From positions 62,001 to 126,000 of the forward strand of contig KL197727.1 of the NCBI GenBank assembly GCA_000697665.1: a DNA stretch of 64,000 nucleotides, in the 5' to 3' direction. The DNA is from Jaapia argillacea MUCL 33604. Taxonomy: Eukaryota > Basidiomycota > Agaricomycetes > Jaapiales > Jaapiaceae. Under the pieces are notes generated by a model. It saw only the letters and a list, made by a program, of their open reading frames with translations, was not told where the DNA came from and searched no databases. This document shows, piece by piece, positions 45,104 to 57,644 of the stretch. The translations under genes and the position numbers were made by a program. Numbering within the stretch: position 1 is the stretch's first letter; each line of letters starts with the position of its first letter.

Positions 45104-45974
45104 ATGAAACCTAGCACTGATAGGTACATTGCGATCGCCGTGCAAGTTGTGTATGCAGGGACTGTGGCGCACCGAGTGCCCATAATCGCGTGCGTATCAC
45201 AGCTTATCTTGCACTTGTGGCTGATAGATTGAAACCCGAAGCTTGTTTAGACGTGCTTCGATAACAGACTATCGAGGGGAAATCCTCTTGGACACCCTGG
45301 TTCGCCCAACGTGAGCATTGACTTCAAATATTGGCGTGGCCACCGTTTCTGATTATCTACAGTCAACCTGTGATAGACCATCGGACCGCGGAAACTGGCT
45401 TGGACGCACATCATCTATCCGACGGTGAGTCGACTCCCTGTTACTTTTTGCTTTGCCGAATATTTACGGCCGCATATAGCTCCCTTATTTGGCGAAGTGC
45501 AAAATAGAGTCGCCTCGTTAATGAATGGTAAAATTCTAGTTGGCCACAGCCTATGGAACGTTCTCTCAGTAAGCCAGGATTTCTTTGCTTTCTGGTATTC
45601 CACCGATGTTATTCTGGTTAACTTGCTGTATGGACAGGTTCTGGGTCTAAGTTACCCCGCTTTACAAACTCGCGACGTTGCCCTCTTCACACCCTTTCGC
45701 CAAAGTTTGCGATGCAAATCGCTGCCGTCCCTACCATTTCTAGTCTCCCACCTGATGGGTCGGACCATCAGAACACACTATGAGCACCCCGTGAGCACCC
45801 TCTTCCCAAAGTCTCTGGGACTGTTTTGACCGGATTGCGACTTCACAGCTCGAAGAAGCGCGCGCCGCGTTGGACATATTTCGATCATGCGAGGACACCT
45901 GGGAAGGGATTATCAAGTCCGGGTCATGGCCTTGTACGCTCCCTCCCTCGACGTTCGTGCACTGTTTCACTTAG
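45104..45974 (+). CDS. REX4-like DEDDh exonuclease fold lacking catalytic residues
   Basis: A model of 191 residues from an internal ATG, with exons 45104-45189, 45251-45310, 45363-45424, 45480-45568, 45638-45790 and 45849-45974. All splice phases fit and the frame is open to the TAG. The pattern follows REX4/ISG20-type RNA exonucleases: RYIAIAVQVVYAG aligns with the ExoI motif (x-ALDCEMVGVG), ARASITDYRGEILLDTLVRP follows, then TQPVIDHRTAETGLDAHHLS. ExoII aligns as KILVGHSLWNVLSVL (family GHxxxND). QTRDVALF is conserved, and ExoIII aligns as YEHPLEEARAALDIFR. The expected acids are replaced: DCE reads AVQ, and the Asp after N is Val. Function is therefore unlikely to be nucleolytic. The true 5' end is not resolved. 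Confidence 0.72.
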
Positions 45975-46263
45975 AAGTTCGAAGACCGATATAATTTAGA
46001 ATAGACCAATTCAAGGACACCTCCCCATCCATATCCTACCTTATAATCCCCTACAGGGATTTTTTAACTTAGACATAACCACATCGCTAGCAGTATAGTA
46101 TCACCACTTTAGAGTATGAACAGGTTCAGTTTCATGTGGCAACTCAGATTGCGTTGAGTATGTGGCTGTGCGCCAATGCTCCTATATGGCACTTGTCCCA
46201 CGCTCCAACTTTGTTTCCACCCCACCTTGCACAACAGCCAGCACTGGTAGGCAAGACCAGTCC

Positions 46264-47396
46264 ATGGCCTCTGAATCACAGCGCCTTCCTATGCTCTCGC
46301 CTACGAACTCATCATACCCAGCGCCTCCGAACGGGCTGAAGCGGTCGTTTGACGCGGAATCTTTGTATGTCTCTTGATCCTGGTCGTGATTTCGTTATAG
46401 TTCATCACAAATGGTGGCTTCGCAGCTACGTGAACGTCCCTTCGGCCGACAATAATGCGTGGTATTACCCTTCGCACGGCCATGACTCTGACGAGGACGA
46501 CGATCTGCCCACTCCATCTCAGGGCAACTGGGGCAAGAAGAAAGGGAAGCAAGCCAGGTGGATGCGTAGAGGTAAGATGTCCGCTTGGGGTCCTGGCATG
46601 GAAGACTGGGAGGTATGTGGTCGAATATGTTGGTTGTTTGACCAGAAGTTGAAACTCGATTTTATTCATTGTCAAGGCGGAAGAACGAGCCCGGAAACGA
46701 ATGAAATCAATGCTACCTAGCGACCGTCGATCACGGTCATTATCCCCTCCAGCGCTTCCTCATCTACGCTCCCCATCACCCCCACACGAACCCCCTTATC
46801 CATCCCCAGTGTCACAACATCTCAGCTATGCCTCGTTCGTGATGGACAAGGGCATGACCTACTCGTTCCGATCTTCGATGTTGGATGACTTGTGGCACGC
46901 GACCAACAATCTTATTGAAGGTGAAGGCAGTATGAGGAGGGCATTAGGGAGACTCTGGCAGGCAATGAGTGAGGACCCTGAAAACACGCCCAGCACGAGT
47001 AGGTCGGAGGCGTTGGTACCGAAACGTGAAGAAGAAGAAGACGAGGCGGGAGATGAAAGAGACGTTAATGTTAGGGGTCGGAGGCTTGTCAATGTACCCG
47101 ACTTGACACCACCAACGCAGAAGATCTTCCTCCTGTCACACTCGAACTCAAATGGTCGTCCCCCGGTTATAAACCCTTCCGACTTTGCGCACCCGGATAT
47201 GCAACTCGAGAGTTTGGAGAAATCTCTGGCCACTGTGCGAGAGTTCCTAGACGATGGTAGGGAATATGTAGAACGCTTAGAAGAAGTGAGGGAGGAGCTG
47301 GGTATTGTGAGGACGCAGAGAAATGTTGCATGGGATATGATTCGTGACAAAGCTGTCAAAGAACTTCAGGACGTGGCTCATTCTACCACGATGTAA
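46264..47396 (+). CDS. RXT2-like protein (putative Rpd3L-complex subunit)
   Basis: A 335-residue model with exons 46264-46364, 46426-46612 and 46677-47396. An N-terminal LKRSFDAESLF and an acidic DSDEDDDLP lead to a basic segment, KKKGKQARWMRRGKMSAWGP, which continues GMEDWE. This resembles the RXT2 N-terminal domain (K-x-x-x-A-R-x-V-R-x-G-x-L-x-W-P-G-P-G-x-x-x-W). A helical region follows, FRSSMLDDLWHATNNLIEGE, then SMRRALGRLWQAMSEDP. A disordered acidic section and a C-terminal coiled coil (LESLEKSLATVREFLDDGRE) close the protein. RXT2 is part of the yeast Rpd3L histone deacetylase complex. The assignment is by remembered pattern only. Confidence 0.6.
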
Positions 47397-47642
47397 ATCT
47401 CTAACCATTTCTGTGTACGGTGTGGGTTGATTCTTCTTGCAATTTTGGGCCTGTCAGCAATTTGTGCGTTCTTCTTTACGTGTATCTGCAGAGAATTTTG
47501 GAGACCCTGGAAATGAGTAACTTGGGGCGCCGATGTCGCTTTGCGGGACGTGAATATTTAGACGCCACAGCAGTTGCGTAGGGCACAGCGACACAGCTTA
47601 TCCTGAACTCCAACCCGCATATCTTGGAGACTAACCACGACC

Positions 47643-50600
47643 ATGATTTTACCTGATCTATCGACTCTGACCCTTCACGATCCTGGGCCCAATGCTACTC
47701 GGCGCCAGACCCCTCCTCCCCCTCCCATCCCAGAGGATATCGACGAAGGGACGGACAGAGGTCTTGTGAAGCTCAAGACTTACGCAAAATCCATATCATA
47801 TTCAATAGAACCTAATTCCAAAATGCAGAAGATGCTTGACTTCATCCTGTTGCGGATCGTTCAATGCGTAGAGGCGAAGGACTACGATCCTGGTTTACTT
47901 CAATGGGACAGCATGTTGACCTAGTACGTTAAGGTTCTTTGGATTTAAAGCGGCAAAGTTTGTAACCATCGAGTACAGTTGGAGTATGCTCAAGTATCCC
48001 ATTCCAAAGGAGAAGCGAATCAAACTTGCTAAGATCTACTTCCACATTTGTACTACGCCGGGGATGCCCACGCATATTGTTGCAACATGCGCAGACGAAC
48101 TTCGTCTCCTCACCAGGTCCAAGAAGAAGCTATCAGTGGAGGATATGAGACTTCCTTGGATGCCAATATACAAGTTATTGAGCAAAGATCTTTTCCTCAC
48201 TCGACGACAATTCGAAATCAGGTATGGTTGTTGGCCTATTCCACGTTCCTCCACTCACACTCCGTAGTCAAACAACTTGGTACATGGGTTACATTGCAGA
48301 GAATGTGCGGAGATTCTTCCATCCCGCTGCTATTGACGAAATGCTGTCTACGTTCTTACCGATGTTCAACGGCACGGACCTGGACGTAAGCCTGTTTTCG
48401 TTACCTCGAACCCAGCCAATGAGTAACTCAATCTTAAATCACAGAGTGTTCTTTCTTCACAATATTACATGTTGACATTTTTGCCGTTGACCCATCCACA
48501 ATCCTATCTTCCAATGCTCTTCCGTCTCTGGGAGTCGCTCAATTCCTACTTGTACGATGAACGCATGTTGGGATTCCTATCCCGCCTCGCCGAAATGCAT
48601 GTAGACCCAACCGCCAGCGATCCCGACCTGATTGATCAGATACCGGACGACGCCAGATCAGAGGGCGAAGGGAGGCCTCAGTGGTCCAGAGACGACCTTA
48701 AGCATGACAAACCCTGGCCAGGCATCTTCGACGACAAAGGTGTCGGTATCTTCAGTGAGGGCCAATGGAGTTTCATCATGTGCAAGTGCTTGGCCTCCAT
48801 GGGTGAGTCTCATGACCTCCCCCCTGTAGTCATTTCGCTCAACACCTACCCGACAGAAATATCACTTGCGGATGGTGGGGGCTCCCTGACTACAGGCCCC
48901 TCTGCCGACAGTCAAGCTGGATTTGAGATTGGCCGTCTGCCGAAACCCACTTGGAGGATAGGTGGGCCCTGGTTTTTGTGCCCCCACGTATCGCGGAGCT
49001 AAACTTGACTTCAGCATCTTTGGCCCGGATTATCGTATATTCCATGGCTCCAGATGGGATGCCCGCTCCGGCATCGAACATGCCAACTCCTACTGGGACG
49101 CCATTCGCTTCGGGGGCAAGTACGCCCTATCTCCAGGACGGGTTTACGTTGGGGGACTACCTATCAGCCCCGATCCACAAACTTGGGCGCGCAAAGCCAC
49201 GGCCCTATTATGTTGGGGGTTCAAAAGCTTTGGATTCACTTGTCAAGCTGATCGCTTCTACTGAGAGCTTCTTTCACCCCACGAACTCAGGGGCTTGGAC
49301 AGCTGATGTACGTATATCGTTTGTTCGCTATCTACCACCCAATCAGAGTATTGCCCCAGTGTCATTCCATTTGCGTGACATGAGTTGAGAGATCGAAGAC
49401 GACGCTGATTGTTCCTATGAATTTCTTTCTAGCTGAGCGCCTTCATCAAATATATCGTTTATGACTTCAACAAGCGTAACTGCAATTTCCGATCGTAGCA
49501 TTCCTTGTACTAATGATCACAACTACAGGATGGCATGAGGAACAGCAGCCCGATTGCAAAACTCCCATGGTTCGTCCGCTTCAGCTCTATCTGCAGGAAG
49601 GCTTTACATTTCCCACCAGAACCGTCGGCTAACGAGGGCAATGAAACGAGAATTGGTCAAATCACTGAGGACGGTGGCGCTCCTCGCTATGTTCTCTCAA
49701 GACGGTACAACAGTTGGTAACATTCAAAGTTGTCTGAAGTCCATGAGTGTCATGGAGCCAGATCTCATCCTTTATCCTATTTTGGAACGAGCCGTGCCTT
49801 CTCTTGAGGCCCTTGTCGAGGTATGTAGCACCGTTGCGAGTGCGATTATCATCTGAATAGCCGTTTCAGACGCAGCGTACGCTCGCGGTGATCAAAGCCC
49901 TCGGAGCTGTTGCTCCATCTCTCGTTTGTCGCGATGTCTACTATCCTGGTGCCAAACACCTCATTCCGATTCTACAACTCCTGATTCCGGGAATTGACTT
50001 GGTGAGGGTATTCTTTCTGTTTATCACGTTTGCTAAGCCTGTCTCTCTCTCTCCCTTTAGAACGATCCTTCCAAAACGGCACGTTAACATTGCTGCCCGC
50101 TTGCTCAGGTTATTGATCTAGTATGTGATGGACAGCTCTGCACAACCGCCTTCCTCGTGGAAATCTCCCAGTACATCATGATTGGTGAGGTGCCAGACGA
50201 CGAGATGGAGACGCCAACCCTCGCGAATACAAATGGGTGGCAAATTCCTGACAAGTCCGCCGGCCGCTTTCCGACCTTTGAACTGGATGGTTTCCCTGAA
50301 CCATTCGAGACTCTAGAAGGCAGGCGACTCTCTAACGACGAAGAAGACGTCCTCTTGAAGGATGCCACTGGCAGTTTCGCGGACTGGGTTACAAGCTTTG
50401 TCCGCCGAGTTATCCAACTTCTCGAGAACCTACCAGAAGAAGGCATCAACGGCGCTGTAGCCGGTGGCACTACAGAAGGTTATCCAAGTTCCCCGTCTGG
50501 TCTGATCTCACTTGTTGCTGATTTGGTTACCACACAGTTCAAGTGGTGGATGCTGTAGCTGGCGCCTGCAGTCAGATCTGTGTCCATCTTTCAGAACCAC

Positions 50601-53600
50601 TTTACGACCTGGTCCTAAACTTGGTTTACGAGTACGCCACCACCAACGTCCGCTCAAACGCTGTCCGTGCAATCCACCAACTTGTTGAATGCGTAGCCAA
50701 TGCGAACCCTGAGAAGACTCTGGCGAAGTTTATGCCTTTCTGTTTGGCGAATATCCGGATTGAGCTGGAGAACGGTGCGAGCTCATTGCGCACAACATCT
50801 ACTTCGACTCCGTTACCATCGGATGCCACCCTCCATTGGAGTAAGTAAACTAATTCTCTGTCCGAATGTCTACGCTCTCATACAGCATATTAGACCTCGC
50901 AATCCTTCGTGGAGCCATGTACAAGTAAGTCAAGCAACCCCAATTCATCTTTGCGGTTTTATTCGCTGATTGCGACGGCACAGTGACGGAAAGGCTGTGA
51001 GTTTCAAACTGCATCCCCATTTTATCCACGTAATAATAGATTTGCCGAAGGTCCTCAAATACAAGGAAGATCTCCTGCCCCTCTTCTCCCTACTACATAA
51101 CAAGACCCTCTCGAAGCGTGGTTTTTCGTGGAGTGGAAAACTTCTCTCAAGCACTCTTCTCACATTGACGCATACCTACCCTCTGGAAAATAAGTTTGTG
51201 AACCCAGACGAATGGGAAAGTGAAGGTGAGCCTCCCTGATAATTGTTTCGGCCATTTTTGACAGGTTTGAAGACTTTCGGCGAAACCATCATCGTTATTG
51301 GGGGAAACTTTACAGACCGGAGGAAGTTAAGGTGCGGTCGGGTTCGCAATCTGAATGGGATGCTAAATAATGAACGACCATATCAAGATTTCATGGCATG
51401 TTCCGAACGACGAAGAGATCCGTTTCGCGCTTCAAATATTCAAAGACATAGTTGAACCTACCATGGACGAACTCGACAAACTCCTAACGGAAGGTAAATT
51501 TGTCACACAAACGTCTGTCGCCACCACCTTAACACTAGTTGTGCAGGAGTTGTACGCGATGCGACATGGCGGAACGACTTCTGCCGGTCAGTCAGCTTCG
51601 TGTCTTCGCCCAGATCTATTCCTGATTTCCTTTGCAGCCACCTTAGCTTCGTTCGTAACGCCTTTTCTGGCATCCCCACATTAGCGAAAGAAATTGTATC
51701 CGAACAAGATATCCAACTTTCAACTGAAACCAGCGATATCTTGTAAGTGATATTTGCTGATCGTTTGGATCAAACCGAAGCTGATAAACTCTAGGAATGA
51801 AATCCCCGAAATGATAGCCTCAATTGAGCCTCTGAACTCGGGTTTCCCTTTGACTGACCCAACAGACGTCCGCCATCAATATATCTCGTCTCTCCGCGGA
51901 CGATTTGGAAAATTCCTCCACAAGGCGTCCGGCTCATTGCTGAGACAGGGCGAAGAAAATACATTGGATGCAGTGGAAATGCTAGTAAGTCCGACGATTT
52001 GATACGTGGCAATCGCTGAACTGGCAGTAGATTCGGTCCATTCGAACCTATATGCTGGAGTACGGGGACAGTAGGGATAGGTACAGGCCCTGATGCTTGC
52101 TGCGAGATTATTCTCATCGTACCCCAGTTATTATCTCCAGTGCGATCAGTATTCTTCTGAACGGAGCGTGACAAGGCAATATGCCAACCAGAAGATGTGG
52201 CCGCGTGCAGTGTTTGTCCGCAGAGCGCGGTTTGTCTTTTTCTTCACCCCCACAAATAAATTGCTTACCACATATATTCAGCTTATATCACTCTGCCCGG
52301 CTTCGGTGGAATTCCATCGAGCGTCGTCGAGGTAGGGTTGAAGATGATCTTATCGACGATCTGGTACAATGGGCTATGTGGAACTACGCAACAAGTGAGT
52401 GTGATCGAATCGAGTGGTGCCCAAGCGACTTGCTGATTTCACAACACAGTTCGAGAGTGGGTACAATACATCCCTCGTCTATCTAAATTTCTTATCCTAT
52501 GGGCAGGTCTGCACAGTCATTACTCGAGTCTTTGTGTTCGGTGGGGAATCAATTGTCGTGATCGGGATATCGCTCACTTTCTCTCTTCAGGTGTTCGACG
52601 GCTTGCGCCGACGGTGCTTGCCCACGTTGTACCAGGCCTTACAACCGGGCACTGATGATGACCGTATGAAAGGTGCCCTCTGGACCTTGAACTGCCCAGT
52701 TTTTGGTCAGTGGTGTAGTCCCCTTTATTGGTTTCGTCTTTACTGAAGCCTCTGTAGCCAAATATGCTGTGTCTGGTGTGTCAAATTCTTCCCCTACTAC
52801 ACAAGCCCCACTCATTCCTCGGAATAGAGCCCACGTTGGCCACGGAGTTCATCAAGAGACTATTTTCTTGTCAACACAATGAGAAGGTAATGGAATGTCA
52901 CATTCATTGGTGAGTAAGAACTGAGAGTAATCAACAGCCATCCATACAAGACTGTGTCGCCGTGATGTCCGAAAATTGTGTGGCGTATTAGTTTTCCCCG
53001 CTGAAGTGTGTCTGACCTCGACTTAGGTCTCAATAGCTTCGTGGAACCATGTTTCCTCATATATGTGATCGAGAACCCAGCTCTCAATGCCGTTCTCGAC
53101 GATATGAAGGTGGCCCTGCAATGTGGAGACGCTGACGTGAATCTAGTTTCGCGGTGCAGAGAGATGCGGCTCAAACGAAACGAGCTGATGAACAAAGCGA
53201 TCAAAGATACTGTACGCTTTCGGTGTTAAGTTCTCGGGAGTTGGCTGACAATAGTCGTGCTAGACCTGTGTTATCCTTGAGATTGCCAATTCTTCCAAGA
53301 CGCATTGGAGATATTCAATCGTCGCCATTAGATGCCTTCGTACGCTCATTCGCCGAGATGAACCTCTGTCTCCGGAACTTGCCCGGTATTTCCTGGAGAA
53401 ATCCTACGATAGTCATCCCTCCATGGTGCGTATACAGTAATATTTCTTGCCCTACGTCTGATTGACATCACGATAGCGCTACGTATGTTCACAGTGGTTG
53501 GGGGAGGAACACTACTCAATATTCTTCCCCACAGTACGCACAGCGGGCCGTCATGAAAATCTCACGGTATATCAAGGTGCGGACCTTCAACCATGGCTTC

Positions 53601-56269
53601 GTCGACATGGTTCAGGAACAAAACCATAACCCTCTTCGGGTGAAAGTCCGAGTGCAAGAGCCGTCCGCCAACACAACGAGTGACTTCCTTGAGGGGTTCA
53701 AAGCGACTTTGAATCCAGATACAAACCCCGAAACGTAAGACATAGAGATTCAGTAGCTGTTGCGAGAGTTGACAACTTTCCGTCAGATTTCTCTGTGATA
53801 AGATCACCAGCGGCTGGCTTGTTTGGCGCGACACCAACGATGTATTCCTCCTCCCTCCCAAACCCGTCGGCGCTTTCCAGTCATGGGATCCAACTTCACG
53901 GGAGACTTTGACTGCGATGCGTGAAGTAGTTAAAGAGTCCACCTTCTGGACGAAGTTATCCACGCACTTTTCGATGGAAAACCATCAGGAAGTCATATCC
54001 CAAGACAATGTCTCTTGCGTCAAGTCGATATGTGAGGTCTATTGTCCTAATCAGATTATTGTGACTGATCGTCGTTCTCTCCAGTTCAACTTCTCGGCGA
54101 CGACCCACTGGATGCCATCAAGCCAGTCGCCGAGAAATTGTTGGGTGACCCAGATAAGAACAAGCAGCGTGGTGGTGCGGAGCTTGTGGCTGGGTTGATT
54201 GGCGGTTAGTTTACTCCTCTTTGCTCGAATCGTTTTAACCTACTGGCTGTTCTCAGGTTCCAAACATTGGCCAAGGGACGCCCAGCAGCGCCTGTGGGAT
54301 TGGTGTATGCCGCGAATAAAGAAGATTATGGTACATCAAGTCAAAACCGATACGCTACTCATTTGGACTTCTTTTCTCGAGGTCTGTTGGAACCGTTTCC
54401 TGGAGATAGAGTCATACTAATTTTTTTTTCTAGTATATCTTTTACCGTAAAGACCCTCGCCGAGCTCAACCCATTGTAGACTTCCTCATTGAAGAATTCC
54501 AATTACTCGATTACAACGCCGAATCCTCATTCGACGCTGTCAAAACTTTGTGCTTCTTCCGCTCCTTCTTCGAAGAGCTTGATTGGAAATTCTCTGCTTG
54601 GATAGAAGATGTACTCAGGCGAATATGGCCTGAGATCGGTAGCGAACACGATGATGTGAAGATCCTACCTATGCCCGTTCGATCAGGGTTATTGATCTCC
54701 ATTCTTTAGGTTCGTGCATACATCGCCGAGATCTTCGCTTTCTCGGACAACATCAAGGTTCAACCGTTCAACTCCCTCTCGCTACCATATGACTGAAGTT
54801 ACCGAACCTGCTATAGCGTCAGCCGAGACCATCCGTTCCCATAGCCGAAGTCTTCCTCAAGGAATGTCGCACCTTGCCTCCTCAATATGACATCATGGAC
54901 AGTAGAGGCACCTTCCATATTTCTCGCGTACACGAGCTTGTGGAGAAGTTCAAGGTTTGGCGAGAGGAGCGCATCCCCGGCGTCCGAGCTTTCCAGTCCA
55001 CTTATGATAGGTATGAAAACATACTTTATCCTCATACCCATTCTCTCATATTCTTGCAGAGTGGGCGTAACTGTTTGTAAATGGCTTTTCCAAATAGTTC
55101 ATGACCCGAATGCTATCGCCGTGTATGACTACGTCTTGCCTTTGATGGTACAGCATTGCTTCCTTGTCCTTCTTGAGTAACACTAATTCCCCCGTAGCCG
55201 GAAATTTTCCGTTTCACCGAAGGTAAGTCTTAACCAGTGCTTCACAGTCATCTGCTGACCATCGACGGTAGTGAACGACAATAATGAACTCTCTTCTCGA
55301 GCGAGCGTCTTGTTGATTCGCATGTGTGGAGTAACACCACCCAAAGTCTTGGTAAATCCGATTCTGGATGGTGTGTTTGAAGCGATTCAGACCTCTCCTG
55401 TAAGTCGACCACCGATGCCTCCGCTCGTCGCGGAAGTTTCTGATGCAATTTCTAGTCATGGAGAGTGCGCTTACAAGCACTTCCGTTGGTTCAAGGTTCG
55501 TGCTAGCCCTCGCCTTCAAAACTGCGATGTTTATTCCTCCCCACAAAGTCTTCTACTTCCGCCACATGCCCTTGATCTCCGACATCAAGGTTGTGGAAAT
55601 ATTAGAAGTCATATGTAAGTGCTTGGACGATGAGATCATTGAGGTTCGGGAAATGGCCGCAACGTACGTTCCAAGAATATTAGCAAGGGTGCTTCCGTTT
55701 AACTGTCCTTCCAGAACACTCTGCGGGATTTTACGCTTGTCGCCGCGTCGCAGTGTGCTCACGCTCAAGGCCAGTAGTGTCCTAAATATGTTCGCAAGGA
55801 GTTATATTCTAATTTTTACTTCAGGATCGATTCGTTAAATCTGCGAAAAGTGTCCATCTACCGGAGCGTGGTTCACCGAACTATAGTGTGGCGATCAGAC
55901 AGCGCCATGCTGCCATCCTCGGCATCTGTGCTTTGGTGGATAGTTATCCTTACACGGTCGAACGGTGGATGCCAGAGTTGCTCACAAATGTGTTGGCGGA
56001 GCACACCTATGATCCCGTCGGTCACCTCCCATGCAGATGATTCACGAAACTAATCTTCCGAACTTAAGATCCCTATCTCTAACACAGTTCGCAAGTGTGC
56101 TCGCAACTTCAAGAAGACCCATCAAGATACTTGGCACGAAGATTCCAAGAGATTCGATGAGGATCAATTAGCGGCACTCTCCACTCTACTGACTGGGTCT
56201 TCGTATTGTGAGTGTAACGAACCCTCACCAAGGTACATTTGCTGATGACTTCGCCTACCAGACGCATGA
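47643..56269 (+). CDS. BLM10: proteasome activator BLM10 / PA200 (PSME4)
   Basis: A giant HEAT-repeat protein, near 1900 to 2000 residues, that caps the 20S proteasome. The gene has more than 25 short introns, so only the ends are given exactly. The start reads MILPDLSTLTLHDPG. Family segments include LKTYAKSISYSIEPNSKMQK, then DFILLRIVQCVEAKDYDPGL, YFHICTTPGMPTHIVATCAD and RRFFHPAAIDEMLSTFLPMF. Later segments are QWSFIMCKCLAS, LFGKYALSPGRVY-like frames across 49050-49260, and VYDYVLPLM near 55120. The end is DQLAALSTLLTGSSYYA. The final Y-Y-A is the HbYX motif that docks into the 20S alpha pocket, and its second Tyr codon is split by the last intron (56208-56261), leaving an 8-nt terminal exon. 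I saw no break that would suggest a pseudogene. Confidence 0.93.
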
Positions 56270-56439
56270 TTCTTGATTACATTTGCTTCAACTATATAAT
56301 AGTCGGTCACGAATATAACTGACTGCTTGGTCCGAATGATGAGCAGCCCCGGCCACCATAGATATCACTTGGCGTTCGCCACTCCAGCTCCGTGAAGTTC
56401 ATGCGTTCCATAGATGGTAATGAAAGGGATATACAACCA

Positions 56440-57440
56440 TTATGAGAGTCGCAAAGAGGGTATCTGGGTTCGCGAGGAAACAGGTGGAGACGCCTGCGAA
56501 CTCCGTGGCGAGGTAGTACTGGTCGACGCCCGTTCTCCGGCCTCGATATCTGGGGTCGACAATGATGCTTCCGTCGTTTCCTTCCCATCAGGGTTACCAT
56601 GCCGCACGCCTGCATCAGGTACCATATCAATTGGGGCGTTACGGCGGCTGGCATAACCCGATTTGACACGGTTATTTGAGGTCTCCTCCCTGTAAATGCG
56701 TCGTGATCAGGATACCGTTTCGAAGGTAGGGGGAAGCAACACTTGCCGTATTTCAGCGATGAGGTCGTCGATGGAATACCAAGCCAGAGGACCATATGCC
56801 ATCCCTCTCCACCATCCCATCAAGTCCGCCGGTAAGGCATAAGCATGGGCATGCAGGTGATCGGTGACAGGAATCTTGTTGTCTTTGAACGGGGGTGTAA
56901 TGAAACCTATCCGGAATTGTGAAATGTCAGAAGATGGCGGCGGAGGTGTCGAGCCATTGGATAAGGGGGTAATTGTGGAAGCGGTATTTGGCGTTGGGGG
57001 GATTGGGGGGAGGATGGGGGAGGACGGCGTCTGAAGCATTGACAGTAACCGCTGCCCTAGACTCTTGATGTGGACGAGGAGAGGTAGATCACTGGCCGAC
57101 TGTACACCTTCACGTTAGACATTCACAAGAAAGCAGAGGGGGGTTTCCAGCACATACAAGGGTATATATTGAAGGGACGTGCAAGCTGTCTCGCAATGAG
57201 TCCCGAGGAAGAAAGAAAGGAAGAGGTGAAAACGTACTTGAAAGCGATGATGATATGACCCTTGCTCGAGATTGGATTGGCCTTCTCTCTGTATGCCGTG
57301 AAGTTCTCATCTCTCCACAGAACTTCTGGTTGTTTCGAGCCTGGAGGAAATGAAGGAGTACGAGGCGAGTTTGGTGGAACAGGCTGTGCGGTGGAGACAA
57401 TACCGCACATGGGGCAGCCTGCCTTGGAAGCAAAAGACAT
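56440..57440 (-). CDS. HIT-domain (histidine triad) protein
   Basis: A putative nucleotide hydrolase or transferase of the HIT superfamily. The 277-residue model has minus-strand exons 57238-57440, 57158-57185 (28 nt), 56747-57099 and 56440-56689. The N-terminus has a CPMCGIV cysteine pair, then EVLWRDENFTAYREKANPIS and KGHIIIAF. The loop before the triad is a proline-rich insertion (SSPILPPIPPTPNTAS). The active-site motif is DHLHAHAY (H-x-H-x-H), with IGFITPPFKDNKIPV before it. A Ser/Thr/Pro-rich tail follows. The last intron (56690-56746) starts with GC (CG|GCAAGT). Using the nearby GT instead would end the protein four codons into the last exon, so two C-termini are possible. It is convergent with BLM10 and divergent from TRAX. 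Confidence 0.82.
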
Positions 57441-57644
57441 GGCGATGTTGTTGAACGGGCGTAACTAACGTTTAGCAAGGAAGAGGGCTGCTGTTAAGAC
57501 TGGCGGTGCTGCGGGGCCGAAGACGGCAGGGAAGATTACTGGCTGTTGACACTTCCCAGTTTGGTCAGAGAGCTTCCCATTTCGGCCTACAATCGCCACG
57601 CGACCAGTGGGCGCTAACGTTTAACCTTCTCTCTCGTTCCTGCC

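Noticed and set aside
56307-56795. Minus-strand 162-codon frame overlapping the HIT gene
   Set aside because: It is in a different phase from the HIT motif exons and has random-looking composition.
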